DNA from: Nitrososphaerota archaeon
GTDB lineage: Archaea; Thermoproteota; Nitrososphaeria; Nitrososphaerales; Nitrosopumilaceae
Direction: 5' to 3'
Assembly: GCA_028867595.1 (NCBI GenBank)
Contig: JAGWGB010000004.1
Location: 1 to 64,000, forward strand
Length of the DNA: 64,000 nt
Shown piece after piece: positions 28,449-38,113 of this stretch; position 1 is the stretch's first letter; each line of letters opens with the position of its first letter. Below the pieces are notes generated by a model. It was not told where the DNA came from. It ran no database searches and was given only the letters and a program-made list of their open reading frames with translations. The position numbers were made by a program, and so were the translations under genes.

Positions 28449-28955
28449 ATGGAAAATACAAACATTTTGTATCGTGAAGCAAATCTTTTTTCACATTCTG
28501 CCATATGGCTTGTTGTTATCTGTATCACCTTTTGCAGTGTTTACTTTGCTTTGCCACAACTATTTGCTATTGAAAGTGATAATGCGCCTACTGCCGGAGT
28601 GGTGATTGCCTCCTCTGTTTTCTTGGCAATTGGATTTATCTTGCCAATTCTATTGCTTGTAATCAAACTTAGGATCCAAGTACGAAATGATGGCCTATAC
28701 ATACAGATCACTCCATTTCATTTTTCATTTAAGAAAATCTCGTTGGCCGAACTGAAAAATTGTGAGTCATACATGCCACAGGGAAAAGAAAAAAACAAAC
28801 TGAGCCTAAGTCATGCAATTTCAAAAAAGGCATATTCACTTGGGGGTAAGCGAGGTATACAGCTAGAATTCAAAGACGGGCATATAATATTGCTAGAATC
28901 AAAACGTCCAGAAAAAATTATTCAGGCTATTAAAATTGCAAATAACCTGAATTGA
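28449..28955 (+). CDS. two-TM hypothetical protein, PH-like exterior possible
   Basis: two TM helices then beta-rich domain. Confidence 0.6.
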   Translation: MENTNILYREANLFSHSAIWLVVICITFCSVYFALPQLFAIESDNAPTAGVVIASSVFLAIGFILPILLLVIKLRIQVRNDGLYIQITPFHFSFKKISLAELKNCESYMPQGKEKNKLSLSHAISKKAYSLGGKRGIQLEFKDGHIILLESKRPEKIIQAIKIANNLN

Positions 28956-29042
28956 AGATCTAAAGCATTTTAGAATCAGAGACACATTATATCATGTGAA
29001 CTCAACCTCATACTTTAATACATCTGATTCAATTCTTATGAT

Positions 29043-29273
29043 GTGAATGAAGCATATGTACTACTAAATGTAGATTATAAAAAACAGAAAAATGTCGTTG
29101 AACAGGCAAAAAAACTACCCACCGTAAAATCAGTTAAAACTACATATGGAATTTATGATATTTTAATTGTACTTGAATCAAACAACATGCAAGAGATCAA
29201 ACAAACCATAGATGTAGGCTTGCATGGAATCGATGGCATAAACAACCTCACATCGCTTATCTCAATCATATAA
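29043..29273 (+). CDS. stand-alone Lrp/AsnC ligand-binding (RAM) domain protein
   Basis: AYVLLNVDYKKQKNVVEQAKKLPTVKSVKTTYGIYDILIVLESNN, no HTH. Confidence 0.8.
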   Translation: MNEAYVLLNVDYKKQKNVVEQAKKLPTVKSVKTTYGIYDILIVLESNNMQEIKQTIDVGLHGIDGINNLTSLISII

Positions 29274-29274
29274 C

Positions 29275-30249
29275 TTGGTTCAGGAATACGAAGTAATTGT
29301 AATAGGGGGAGGACCTGCTGGACTGAGTGCGGGAATTTTTGTTGCAAGGCAAAAAACATCTTGCCTTCTAATATCAAAGGACTTGGGAGGACAAATGAAT
29401 CTAATTCCAAAGCTTGAGAATTATCCTGGCACAATGATGTCAAGCGGGCCGCTACTTGCAAAAACATTGGAAAGCCAGTTCCTCTCATTTAGTGGAGAGA
29501 TGGTATATGATACAGTAGTATCAATAGAAGAGACCGAGTCTGGAATGAAGGTAAAAACAAGTCGTTCTGAATATATTGGAAAATCCATCGTTCTTGCCCC
29601 CGGCAAAGTGCCCAACAATCTTGGGGTGGAAAATGAATCTGTGTTGTCGAACAAGGGTGTGCATTACTGCACAAAATGTGATGCGCCATTCTATCAAGGT
29701 AGAGTTACAGCCACTGTAGGAGTTGGGGGCTATTTGTTAGAATCTGGAATTTTGCTTTCCCGTATGGCATCAAAAGTGTATCTTATCTATAAAGGAGGTA
29801 CACTTGGCGGAGATAAGGACATGATTGCCTCTATTGAAAAGAAGGAAAACGTGCAACTAGTACCGCAATCGTCAATCAAATCTATATCTGGTACAAACAA
29901 TCTGCAGTCAATTACAGTTGTAGATAATTCCGGTAAGGAGACAACACTACAAGTGGACGGTCTTTTCATTGAGATGGGTTCTAAGATAAACTTGGATTTT
30001 GTAAAACATCTTGTGAAAATTAATTCAAAAGGCGAAATTGAGATAACCGAAGGTGGAAAGACAGCGCATCCAGCAATATTTGCTGCAGGTGATGCAACTA
30101 ACATTCCGTACAAACAAATTGTAGCAGCTTGTGCAGGCGGTGCAAATGCTGGTCTTTCAGCATTCAATTATGTGGAGCGACTAAAGGGAAGACCCGGAAT
30201 CCGAGCAGACTGGAAAAAGACAATTGGAGACACCGTATTTCACTACTAG
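29275..30249 (+). CDS. thioredoxin reductase-like FAD/NAD(P) oxidoreductase
   Basis: GGGPAGLSAGIF, CTKCDAPFY redox CxxC, AAGDATNIPYKQIVAACAGGANAG. Confidence 0.85.
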   Translation: MVQEYEVIVIGGGPAGLSAGIFVARQKTSCLLISKDLGGQMNLIPKLENYPGTMMSSGPLLAKTLESQFLSFSGEMVYDTVVSIEETESGMKVKTSRSEYIGKSIVLAPGKVPNNLGVENESVLSNKGVHYCTKCDAPFYQGRVTATVGVGGYLLESGILLSRMASKVYLIYKGGTLGGDKDMIASIEKKENVQLVPQSSIKSISGTNNLQSITVVDNSGKETTLQVDGLFIEMGSKINLDFVKHLVKINSKGEIEITEGGKTAHPAIFAAGDATNIPYKQIVAACAGGANAGLSAFNYVERLKGRPGIRADWKKTIGDTVFHY

Positions 30250-30338
30250 TCTCTTTACTTCCAGTTTTCTAAACAAGGTAAATTTGATCATTTTATTATA
30301 CAATACTCCATTCCCACCGAAGCCGTTATCTATCAGTT

Positions 30339-30725
30339 ATGATGGGTATGATTGTAGATTTGAAAACCCATAGCACTGAAGACTATGATTCTGTGTGTGA
30401 CAATATATTGAAACTTGATTCTGCAATAAGGTTTGTAGGCGTAATCAATGGAAGGGGCAAACTTCTTGCAGGAGGACTGCGTGAGGGACTCAAATCACTC
30501 GAGGATCCAAAAGATGATGAAATGCTATTCACTGAAGTTGCGCTACGGGCAAGGATGAGAAAGGAATTTGATTCTCAGTTAGGGAAAGTTAGATTTGCAA
30601 TGTCAGTTCGTGACAAGGTCATAATCATGAGCTTTCCAATTAATGATGACGAGATACTGTATGTTTCTGCAAATACTGGACTAGACTATAACAAAATACC
30701 TGAAAAGATATTGGGAATGCTATAG
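30339..30725 (+). CDS. thaumarchaeal conserved family protein (DUF6659-like)
   Basis: similar to 30731..31108 and 56018..56419 (FVGVINxxGKLxA..LxPKxxxxxF..x..R..F..QLGxVxF..xxRxKVxxxSFP). Confidence 0.55.
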   Translation: MMGMIVDLKTHSTEDYDSVCDNILKLDSAIRFVGVINGRGKLLAGGLREGLKSLEDPKDDEMLFTEVALRARMRKEFDSQLGKVRFAMSVRDKVIIMSFPINDDEILYVSANTGLDYNKIPEKILGML

Positions 30726-30730
30726 TTATA

Positions 30731-31108
30731 CTAATAGTGTTTTACTATTGGAAGACAACTATCTATTATTCGAAGTACTTCGGAACGGATCACATTTTTA
30801 TCAATTGAAATCCAGACTGTATTTTTGCCTAATGCAAACGAGATTGTCTGAACTTTTTCCCGTTCTTCCCAAAGAAATTTTACGCTTCCAAGTTGCCTGT
30901 TAAACTGTACTGCCATGCCGCTTTGTGTTGCAAGGTGTGAGAACTTGTTTTTTGTATTTTTTGGATTGAGCAGGGGCTTTAAATCTGACCTTCTTACGTA
31001 GGCTATCAGTCCACCATTACTATTAATGATACCAGCAAATCTAACATAACGACTAATCTCACTTATTCTTTCTGCAATTTCCTGTGCCTCTACTTTGTTC
31101 ACTATCAC
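30731..31108 (-). CDS. paralogue of 30339..30725 (DUF6659-like)
   Basis: RFAGIINSNGGLIAYVRRSDLKPLLNPKNTKNKFSHLATQ..QLGSVKFLWEEREKVQTISF. Confidence 0.55.
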   Translation of the reverse strand: MIVNKVEAQEIAERISEISRYVRFAGIINSNGGLIAYVRRSDLKPLLNPKNTKNKFSHLATQSGMAVQFNRQLGSVKFLWEEREKVQTISFALGKNTVWISIDKNVIRSEVLRIIDSCLPIVKHY

Positions 31109-31225
31109 AATTCTAAATGTTTGATATTTAACTATTGAGTGACAAAATCAATTCAAACATTTCTGAGCCAATGGAGAAAAAAGTTAGATTTCGCTAATTA
31201 ACAATGAATACAAAAAGTATCCAGC

Positions 31226-31975
31226 GTGAAAATAAACCATTTGGCATTAATTCCGATAGTGGCAATACTGTTTGTAATCGCTTTTTCAAGCGTTCAGGTG
31301 TCCCACTCTGTACTTACTTACAAGATGCTTGTCTCAGTCAAACCTCAAAAAGATCCTATAATGCAAGGTGATTATCCTGTAATAGTTGGAAATGTGACCG
31401 ATGAAGCATACAAACCTGTTACAAATGCTAATGTCTTCATTATTTTTGGATCTGAGGCAGTAACAACAACCACTGACAATCAGGGCCAGTTTAAATATCA
31501 ATCAGCCATTCCTGCAACACCTGGAACTTATGAAATAGATGTTACCATCACAAAACCCGGGTATGTGAAACAACTTGCAAGCTCGGCATATACTGTTAAT
31601 CCCTATCCAACCACAAAAACAACTGTGGCGAATGTAACTACTCCTATAACAAATCTGATCTCCGGGCTGCCGGTGTTTGCAGGGAACTATACTGTATACT
31701 TGGGCAAGGTTGCCCAGTGGAATCTTGAAACCACCTGTTTTGTAGATTTTTCTGACAAGTACGTGAGATTTTTGAAAACATGTGATTTGTATAATTTAGA
31801 TCCTCAGGATTTCAAGATAGACCAGCAAGTAATACCGATGGTTTCAGTAATACAGTATAACAATACGTACAGACTATTTCCAGACAATGTCTACAATGAA
31901 GCATACTATCTAGGAAATGATACTGCAGAAGGCTTTATTGAAGAAACATGGAAGAGCTATACTGCTCCAAACTAG
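31226..31975 (+). CDS. secreted protein with carboxypeptidase-regulatory-like (Ig-type) domain
   Basis: VGNVTDEAYKPVTNANVFIIFGSEAVTTTTDNQGQFKY. Confidence 0.65.
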   Translation: MKINHLALIPIVAILFVIAFSSVQVSHSVLTYKMLVSVKPQKDPIMQGDYPVIVGNVTDEAYKPVTNANVFIIFGSEAVTTTTDNQGQFKYQSAIPATPGTYEIDVTITKPGYVKQLASSAYTVNPYPTTKTTVANVTTPITNLISGLPVFAGNYTVYLGKVAQWNLETTCFVDFSDKYVRFLKTCDLYNLDPQDFKIDQQVIPMVSVIQYNNTYRLFPDNVYNEAYYLGNDTAEGFIEETWKSYTAPN

Positions 31976-32002
31976 TTCTAAAAGAATTTTTGAAAAACCC
32001 GT

Positions 32003-32608
32003 CTAAACAAAAAGATCTCTATCTCTCATCTTAATTGCGTCTTTTTTCCATTCTAACGCAAAAAAGTTATTTGGTTCGTCTTCAAGTACTCTATCAAAAT
32101 ATGCAACGGCTTCATCATACTTGCCTAGATGCAGTAATGATAAACCCTTGTTCATAGTTATATTGAGATCACTTGGATGTTTTTCCAAAACAATATCAAA
32201 ACACGCTATGGCCTCTCTGTATCTTCCTAACCTGTCAAGGGTATAACCATTCAGAGATAACACACCTGGATCGTTTGGATCTATTCTACGAGCCTCTTCA
32301 AAACATAGGAGAGCTTCTTCTTGTCTGTTTATGTCTGGGTTTGAAAGGCAAAGTCCTTTGTTGACAAGGGCTGCAAAGTTATTCGGTTCTATTGATAATA
32401 CTTTATCGTAAAAACCTATTGCATCATTGAACTGAAGAACAATCTGCAGAGATATTGCCTTATCATACAAAAATTCAGCATTGTCTGGTTCTAATTCTAT
32501 TGCCATGTCAAAATACGTTATTGCCTTTTCGTGTTTTCCTTGCTGCTGTAGATCAAGGCCACTTTCATGAAGTATTTTGCTATCTTTCATATGTTTTGAT
32601 TTGTGCAC
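32003..32608 (-). CDS. TPR-repeat protein
   Basis: repeated GKHEKAITYFDMAIELEPDN / GRYREAIACFDIVLEKHPSD. Confidence 0.85.
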   Translation of the reverse strand: MHKSKHMKDSKILHESGLDLQQQGKHEKAITYFDMAIELEPDNAEFLYDKAISLQIVLQFNDAIGFYDKVLSIEPNNFAALVNKGLCLSNPDINRQEEALLCFEEARRIDPNDPGVLSLNGYTLDRLGRYREAIACFDIVLEKHPSDLNITMNKGLSLLHLGKYDEAVAYFDRVLEDEPNNFFALEWKKDAIKMRDRDLFV

Positions 32609-32724
32609 TGATGTTTTTACATAGTAAATGGATAAAGATGTACCTCTATCAGATTAAATGAATTGTTGAGAATGTTGAGACGTTTATAGCAAATATCAAA
32701 TACTATCTCAGTACAACAGAACGT

Positions 32725-33228
32725 ATGAAAGAAGAAGTCGTAAAACTATCTAACGTCGATGTTGGGAAACTAATTTCTGATATTAAGAAACATTTTGTAG
32801 AACTTGGGCTGCAGATTATACATGAAGATAACCATGATGGGTATTGGAGCATCAAAGCCCACAAAGGAGGAAATCTGTCTGCTATCACAGGAAGTATAAG
32901 AGATGTTGAAATATTGATGACTGGCTCAAACAACAATTATGATCTGACTCTTAGAACTGGAGCTTGGGGGCGAGATATTGCAATTCCAGCCCTTCTTGCA
33001 AGTGCAATTTCCTTTGGAGCGGGAGCCGCAATAGCAGGAGCAGAAGCCTACAGGGCATACAAATTTGAAAAGAATTTTTGGGAATGGTTAAACCAACAAA
33101 TAAGATCTCTTAACGCCACAATAAGTACTCCTTCCTCGGTATCATCTGGTGATAGAACGTGCAACAAATGTCATCTGCCGCTTCAGGCTGAGGCAAAGTT
33201 TTGCATGCATTGTGGGTCACCGCAATGA
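32725..33228 (+). CDS. hypothetical protein with C-terminal zinc ribbon
   Basis: C-terminal CNKCHLPLQAEAKFCMHCGSPQ. Confidence 0.7.
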   Translation: MKEEVVKLSNVDVGKLISDIKKHFVELGLQIIHEDNHDGYWSIKAHKGGNLSAITGSIRDVEILMTGSNNNYDLTLRTGAWGRDIAIPALLASAISFGAGAAIAGAEAYRAYKFEKNFWEWLNQQIRSLNATISTPSSVSSGDRTCNKCHLPLQAEAKFCMHCGSPQ

Positions 33229-33252
33229 GTTCTCTCACAGGATATCATGCTT

Positions 33253-33750
33253 TCATGATCTGAAAGTAAGCTTGTTTTTGGCAAGAAATATCGCTGTAAA
33301 AATCGACAGTATGAAGATAAACGCAACTGCGGGGCCAAACTCTGGAGTCGTAACACTATTTGAATTTGTAGCGTTTTCTACAATTATCTCACCTGTCATC
33401 CAAGGATGAATTGAACAAAAATAGTTGTACGTACCTGGGCTTATGAACATGAAAGAATACGTGGCACTGGGATTTATTGTACTGCTGTCAAAGACTTGAC
33501 CTGTGTAATTTTCTGTAGGTTTTCCACTGGTCACTGTGTGTGCCGTACCATCAATGTTTGTCCACGTGATCATCGTTTTGGGTGATATGGTTACAGTGTC
33601 TGGTTCATAACAGTTTTTGGCAGTAACGCAACCCTGACCTGCCTCACTGCCCCCTGTGATGCTTATTGCTACATTAGAGCTGTCCGCAAATACCGGAAAA
33701 ACAGACAATATTCCAATTGCCACTAATAAGAGAATTATTGATAATTTCAT
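33253..33750 (-). CDS. secreted cupredoxin with PEFG-CTERM-like tail
   Basis: MITWTNIDGTAHTVTSGKP...YNYFCSIHPWMTGE; TPEFGPAVAFIFILSIFTAIFLAKNK. Confidence 0.88.
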   Translation of the reverse strand: MKLSIILLLVAIGILSVFPVFADSSNVAISITGGSEAGQGCVTAKNCYEPDTVTISPKTMITWTNIDGTAHTVTSGKPTENYTGQVFDSSTINPSATYSFMFISPGTYNYFCSIHPWMTGEIIVENATNSNSVTTPEFGPAVAFIFILSIFTAIFLAKNKLTFRS

Positions 33751-33864
33751 TTCCTAGTTGATATTGTGCTTAACCCAGAATCAAACGTATCGGTAATTTT
33801 CTTGTGTCTCGTAGGCATCCAAACCAACCTAACGTATTAAAATAGGAAAAAGATGAGGTGACGC

Positions 33865-34221
33865 GTGAAAGGTTCAAGTGCCCTAGATGCATATGACCAT
33901 AAAAAAGCAGACAAGGCTCTCAAAATGCTGTATGCTGATAAGAGTAATGAGTTCCACGAACTTGCGCAGGCAACAGGTTATCCTGTGGGTAACAAAGACT
34001 GGGAAAAAATTATCCTGAATTTCTGCCTTGATTTTGATGATTGTTTCAAAGCCTGGTCAGACGAAGCCACTCCATCTGACCACAATAAAGTACACAAATG
34101 CATGACAATGATGAGGCAGTTGGCACGTGGAAAAACAAACATGACAGAGGTAACGAAACTTCAAACAATAGCGTATAGGATAGCTGAAGACTTCAAATCA
34201 ATCTATAAAAGAATAGAGTGA
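33865..34221 (+). CDS. hypothetical protein
   Basis: ORF only. Confidence 0.5.
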   Translation: MKGSSALDAYDHKKADKALKMLYADKSNEFHELAQATGYPVGNKDWEKIILNFCLDFDDCFKAWSDEATPSDHNKVHKCMTMMRQLARGKTNMTEVTKLQTIAYRIAEDFKSIYKRIE

Positions 34222-34318
34222 GTTCTAGTCGTCTCATGAACTTTGATCATACAAGCTGAGCAGGTGCTATGAAAACTCTCACACCTTGTTATATTATTAA
34301 TTTGTGAAATTCACCTAT

Positions 34319-34468
34319 ATGTCAAGTTCAAACTTAACTGTAGACGAGATGTGGAAAAAACTAGAAGGTTGTGGCATAAAGCGGGAAATGCTTGAGAAAC
34401 TGCATCCCTCAGCTGAGACACTGCTGCATATCTATTCTTCAATAAAAAACCAAAAGACAGGTCAATAA
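34319..34468 (+). CDS. 49-aa hypothetical protein (not in ORF track)
   Basis: MSSSNLTVDEMWKKLEGCGIKREMLEKLHPSAETLLHIYSSIKNQKTGQ* with AT-rich TATATTATTAA box ~30 nt upstream. Confidence 0.45.
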   Translation: MSSSNLTVDEMWKKLEGCGIKREMLEKLHPSAETLLHIYSSIKNQKTGQ

Positions 34469-34495
34469 TTCACACAATTTTAAAAAATGAAATGT

Positions 34496-35488
34496 TTACT
34501 TGACAACTTCTCTGAACCGCGGATTTGATCTAAGGCCGTCAAGATCTCTGTCCTGTTTTGCAGCCTCTTTCCACGAAGAGTCAAGCCTAATTGCTTTTTC
34601 AAGAGATGTAATTGCCCCATATTCATCGCCTTTCATAGCGCAAAGACATGCTTTGTTGTACAACGCTTCTGCATTGTTGTTATCTAATCTTATTACCTTG
34701 TTGTACCATTCAAGCGCGTCTTTTTTTTGTCCTAATCTGTACAGGGCATGTCCTTTGAATGTGAGCGCACTGATGTAACCTGCATCAAGTTTTAATGCGG
34801 AGTCAAAACACTCAAGCGCTTGTTCATATTTTTCACTTTTGTATAAAGTAATTCCTTTGTTTGACAGAACATGTATGTTCTCTGGTACTTTGTTTAATGC
34901 GTAATCATAATGCTGTAAGGCAGCATCATACTGACCCTCTGAATCCAATACCACTCCTTTGTTATTTAGGACTGCCATCTTAGTAGGGTTTTTCTTGAGT
35001 ATGTAATCATACATTTCTATTGCCTTTTGAGAATCCCCTATTGCATGATAAAAATTAGCACTCCTCAATAGATATTCTTCATCTTCATCTGCGACTCCTT
35101 CGTTTTTTACAAGTGCTTCTTTTAATTTGCTATTTTCTTCTAAAAGTGTTAATACTTCTCGTTTTGTCTCTTCTTGCAAGGAAATGTTCTGTTCAGCCCT
35201 GAGAACTAGCGGTAAGCCTGCCATAGTCAAAGTCTTTACGATGTATTTTCTATTGTCTTCAAATCTGATACTGTCGTCTTGATTAGTCAAAATGATGTCT
35301 GCTGGTTTGTCCACCTGTGGTTGTTCTTCTTGTGGAATAGATACTGGCTCTTCTTTTTTGTCTACGCTCTCTTCCTCAGACGTCTTGACTTTGCTTAGCG
35401 AAGGAAATTTCAATTCTATACTACTGGTACAAATCCGATTAATAATGCAATCTTTTGTAGTCGTTTTTTCACAATCTTGTTCGGTCAC
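34496..35488 (-). CDS. TPR-repeat protein
   Basis: five TPR-like units (SQKAIEMYDYILKKNPTKMAVLNNKGVVLDSEGQYDAALQHYDYALNKVPEN...). Confidence 0.85.
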   Translation of the reverse strand: MTEQDCEKTTTKDCIINRICTSSIELKFPSLSKVKTSEEESVDKKEEPVSIPQEEQPQVDKPADIILTNQDDSIRFEDNRKYIVKTLTMAGLPLVLRAEQNISLQEETKREVLTLLEENSKLKEALVKNEGVADEDEEYLLRSANFYHAIGDSQKAIEMYDYILKKNPTKMAVLNNKGVVLDSEGQYDAALQHYDYALNKVPENIHVLSNKGITLYKSEKYEQALECFDSALKLDAGYISALTFKGHALYRLGQKKDALEWYNKVIRLDNNNAEALYNKACLCAMKGDEYGAITSLEKAIRLDSSWKEAAKQDRDLDGLRSNPRFREVVK

Positions 35489-35514
35489 GGAACTCTAGAA
35501 GATCACATTTTTCA

Positions 35515-36225
35515 ATGACTATGCAGTATATTGGGGTGATGATCGAGTCTGTAAAGAAGAAGGATTTCTTGGCTTTTGTAGAAACGGAAGCAAAAATTCA
35601 CGTTGACAGTTACATTGAAAGCGCCATTCATCTGGCAGAAGAGGTTCATTATGGCGTTAAAAGAGAAGATGGCACCTCATCATTTCTTGAGACTCATATC
35701 TTCCCTGTTGCCATGAATGTAATTCGGCATTATAGATGGGCCAATAAACCTATGACTACTATTCAGATAGTGTCTGCAATATTGCATGATGTTATGGAAG
35801 ACAATGACCGAATTTTGGATCTGCATGCTTCTAAATCATATGGATTTGATGCATACTTTAGCCACAAGTTTGGTGACTATGTTTACAAGGTTTCATCTAT
35901 TCTAAAAACAAAATCACTAGAGTTCTACTCTGGTCTTACAGACAAAGAAAAAGAATTAGAAAGATTTCGTGAATATTGCAATGTTCTAACAAAGTCGGAC
36001 TATGACATCAAGACGATAAAGCTTGCAGACCGAATCAACAATATGAGATTCATATCAAAAATTGCCGGTCACGAAAAAATAGCACGGTATGTGAGAGAAG
36101 CTGAAGACTTTTACATTGCGTATACCGTAATTGAACCTAGGATGGATGATTTTTATTTAGAAATAAGAGAAGCGTACGAAGATCTACGAAAACTTGCACA
36201 AGAAAACCCAAAGATAACTATCTGA
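35515..36225 (+). CDS. RelA/SpoT-type HD-domain protein (candidate small alarmone hydrolase)
   Basis: VSAILHDVMEDND (HDxxED) and IKTIKLADRINNMR, both hallmarks of (p)ppGpp hydrolase HD domains; no synthetase domain. Confidence 0.75.
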   Translation: MTMQYIGVMIESVKKKDFLAFVETEAKIHVDSYIESAIHLAEEVHYGVKREDGTSSFLETHIFPVAMNVIRHYRWANKPMTTIQIVSAILHDVMEDNDRILDLHASKSYGFDAYFSHKFGDYVYKVSSILKTKSLEFYSGLTDKEKELERFREYCNVLTKSDYDIKTIKLADRINNMRFISKIAGHEKIARYVREAEDFYIAYTVIEPRMDDFYLEIREAYEDLRKLAQENPKITI

Positions 36226-36231
36226 TCTAAA

Positions 36232-38100
36232 CTATCCGTATTGGTAATTGATTCCTTTCTCTCCTCTAGGATGTTTCCAGTCTGTTTCTTCTGAACATGT
36301 GCCGCATTCAACACATCCTTCATGTTGTATCATGACCCCGTCTTTTTCCATAAAGTAGCACCCAGTGGGGCATAATGTTATCATTTTTTTCATGAATTCG
36401 CTTGTGGGCTTGAGTACTTTGATGTGCGATATGTTATCATCATTGTATTTTAGCTTGGCAACTCTTTGTGCAATTGGTGGAATGCTTGGAGTGTATGATG
36501 ATTGTATGCTCTTGCCAAGTCTTTCTGCAATCTCTGTTGGCACCTTGACATACGTTTCAGTAGTTTCAATCACTGGCAATAGTTTCTCATATCCTAAAAT
36601 ATTTGCAACCCCCACAGCAAAATTTCGCAGTGTTTTGCTTGACATCATTTTCACAACCATGCCATATTTCGCACTGATGATGTCTTTTGGAACATCTTTT
36701 GCAGCATCAAGAAATATCTTCAGGTAGTCCTTGTCAATTGATTTCAGATCATGTGTATAGGGACTTTCTTCTACTGATTGTGAGTAATATTGACCAAGAT
36801 AGTCATCACTAAAGTTGTTTTTATCAAGTGATCTTGCAACTGCGTTGGCAGCTCTTGCCGCATCATCGATTCCCACGTTTAGCCCCTCAATTCTTGGGCC
36901 TACAAATACGCCCCTTCCGGCAGCGTCTCCCACAAACAGTATGTTCTTAAAGTAAGGCTTTTCCATCCTGCAACGCTTTCCATCTGGCACAAGTTTTGCG
37001 CTGTACTCTGCTTCTACATAGTCTGTCTCAAACTTGATGCCATATTTGCTTGACATTTGTTCTCTGATTGATGACAATTGTGACCCAATCTCATCTTCTG
37101 AACCGTACTTTCCTTCTTTGACAAGTCTTTCTTTTTGGCTTTTTGAGTAATATGCATCTCTAAGTTCTGTCCACGTTTTGATCATCTTTGTTACTGCAAA
37201 ACGAATTCTCATCTGTTCTTCCTTTGCCATATTCTTGTCAATTTCACCCCTGACAGGAACTTCATCTTTGATAAACTCGCTTATCATAGGATTTTTCAAT
37301 AATGTATTTACGAGATCGTAAGGTTCAACCGGAGCATCCAAAAGTGAGTCAAGGTGATACACTGCTCCAACAGATAAGGTATCGCGATTGGTGTAAAGAA
37401 ATCCTCCGCCTATGTGGTTTAGTGTTACATCGCCTGCAAAAAGATGTGCGGCGCCATCGTCCTGGCCTATTGAAAACCGCTCATTCATAATTTCTTCTGG
37501 AAGTTTTATTACCACTTTGACTCCTTGGTAGAGCTGACTTGGAGAAAATTTTTGCCTAGCTCCAGTCATGTAAGCAACTTCTGAATTTACCCCATCTGCT
37601 GCAATTATTGCTTTAACCTCGACCTCTTCCAACTCGTCGGTCTGTACGATAGTGCGCTCGCCTTCCCATCTGATGTCTCTGACGTGCACTCCTGGTACTA
37701 TTCCTCCGCCATGTTTTTGTGCGGTCTCTGTTACCTGTTGCAAAAACCACTGGTTTAGCTTATTCATAAGTACTGAGCAACCGAAATTTGCTTCATAGTT
37801 GTGAGCCTCTGTTAGGTCAATCGAGAAGACCTTGTCTTTTGATGTTGCATGCAGGATGTATTTTGTTATCTTTCTCTCAAAGGGCGCATCAGTTAGAAAG
37901 TTTTCATATATGTCTTCAACATTGTATGTTTTTCCTTTTTTTGGTTTTTTGGAATATAATATGCCTCCTGAAATATTTTTAGAACCAACTTTACTTCCAG
38001 CTTCGAAAAGAATTGCCTGTTTTCCTAAATTTGAGAGCTGCTTGAGTGCTGCAAGCCCTGCAGAGCCTCCTCCAATTATTGCTACATCATATTTTTCCAA
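36232..38100 (-). CDS. fixC: FixC-FixX fusion (ETF:quinone oxidoreductase-like flavoprotein with C-terminal ferredoxin)
   Basis: N-terminal DVAIIGGGSAGLAALKQL; C-terminal LCPTGCYFMEKDGVMIQHEGCVECGTCSEETDWKHPRGEKGINYQYG. Confidence 0.88.
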   Translation of the reverse strand: MEKYDVAIIGGGSAGLAALKQLSNLGKQAILFEAGSKVGSKNISGGILYSKKPKKGKTYNVEDIYENFLTDAPFERKITKYILHATSKDKVFSIDLTEAHNYEANFGCSVLMNKLNQWFLQQVTETAQKHGGGIVPGVHVRDIRWEGERTIVQTDELEEVEVKAIIAADGVNSEVAYMTGARQKFSPSQLYQGVKVVIKLPEEIMNERFSIGQDDGAAHLFAGDVTLNHIGGGFLYTNRDTLSVGAVYHLDSLLDAPVEPYDLVNTLLKNPMISEFIKDEVPVRGEIDKNMAKEEQMRIRFAVTKMIKTWTELRDAYYSKSQKERLVKEGKYGSEDEIGSQLSSIREQMSSKYGIKFETDYVEAEYSAKLVPDGKRCRMEKPYFKNILFVGDAAGRGVFVGPRIEGLNVGIDDAARAANAVARSLDKNNFSDDYLGQYYSQSVEESPYTHDLKSIDKDYLKIFLDAAKDVPKDIISAKYGMVVKMMSSKTLRNFAVGVANILGYEKLLPVIETTETYVKVPTEIAERLGKSIQSSYTPSIPPIAQRVAKLKYNDDNISHIKVLKPTSEFMKKMITLCPTGCYFMEKDGVMIQHEGCVECGTCSEETDWKHPRGEKGINYQYG

Positions 38101-38113
38101 ATTGCAATCTCCC

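Noticed and set aside
29787-30167. 126-aa antisense ORF in the thioredoxin reductase-like gene
   Set aside because: Antisense shadow of a strong coding gene.
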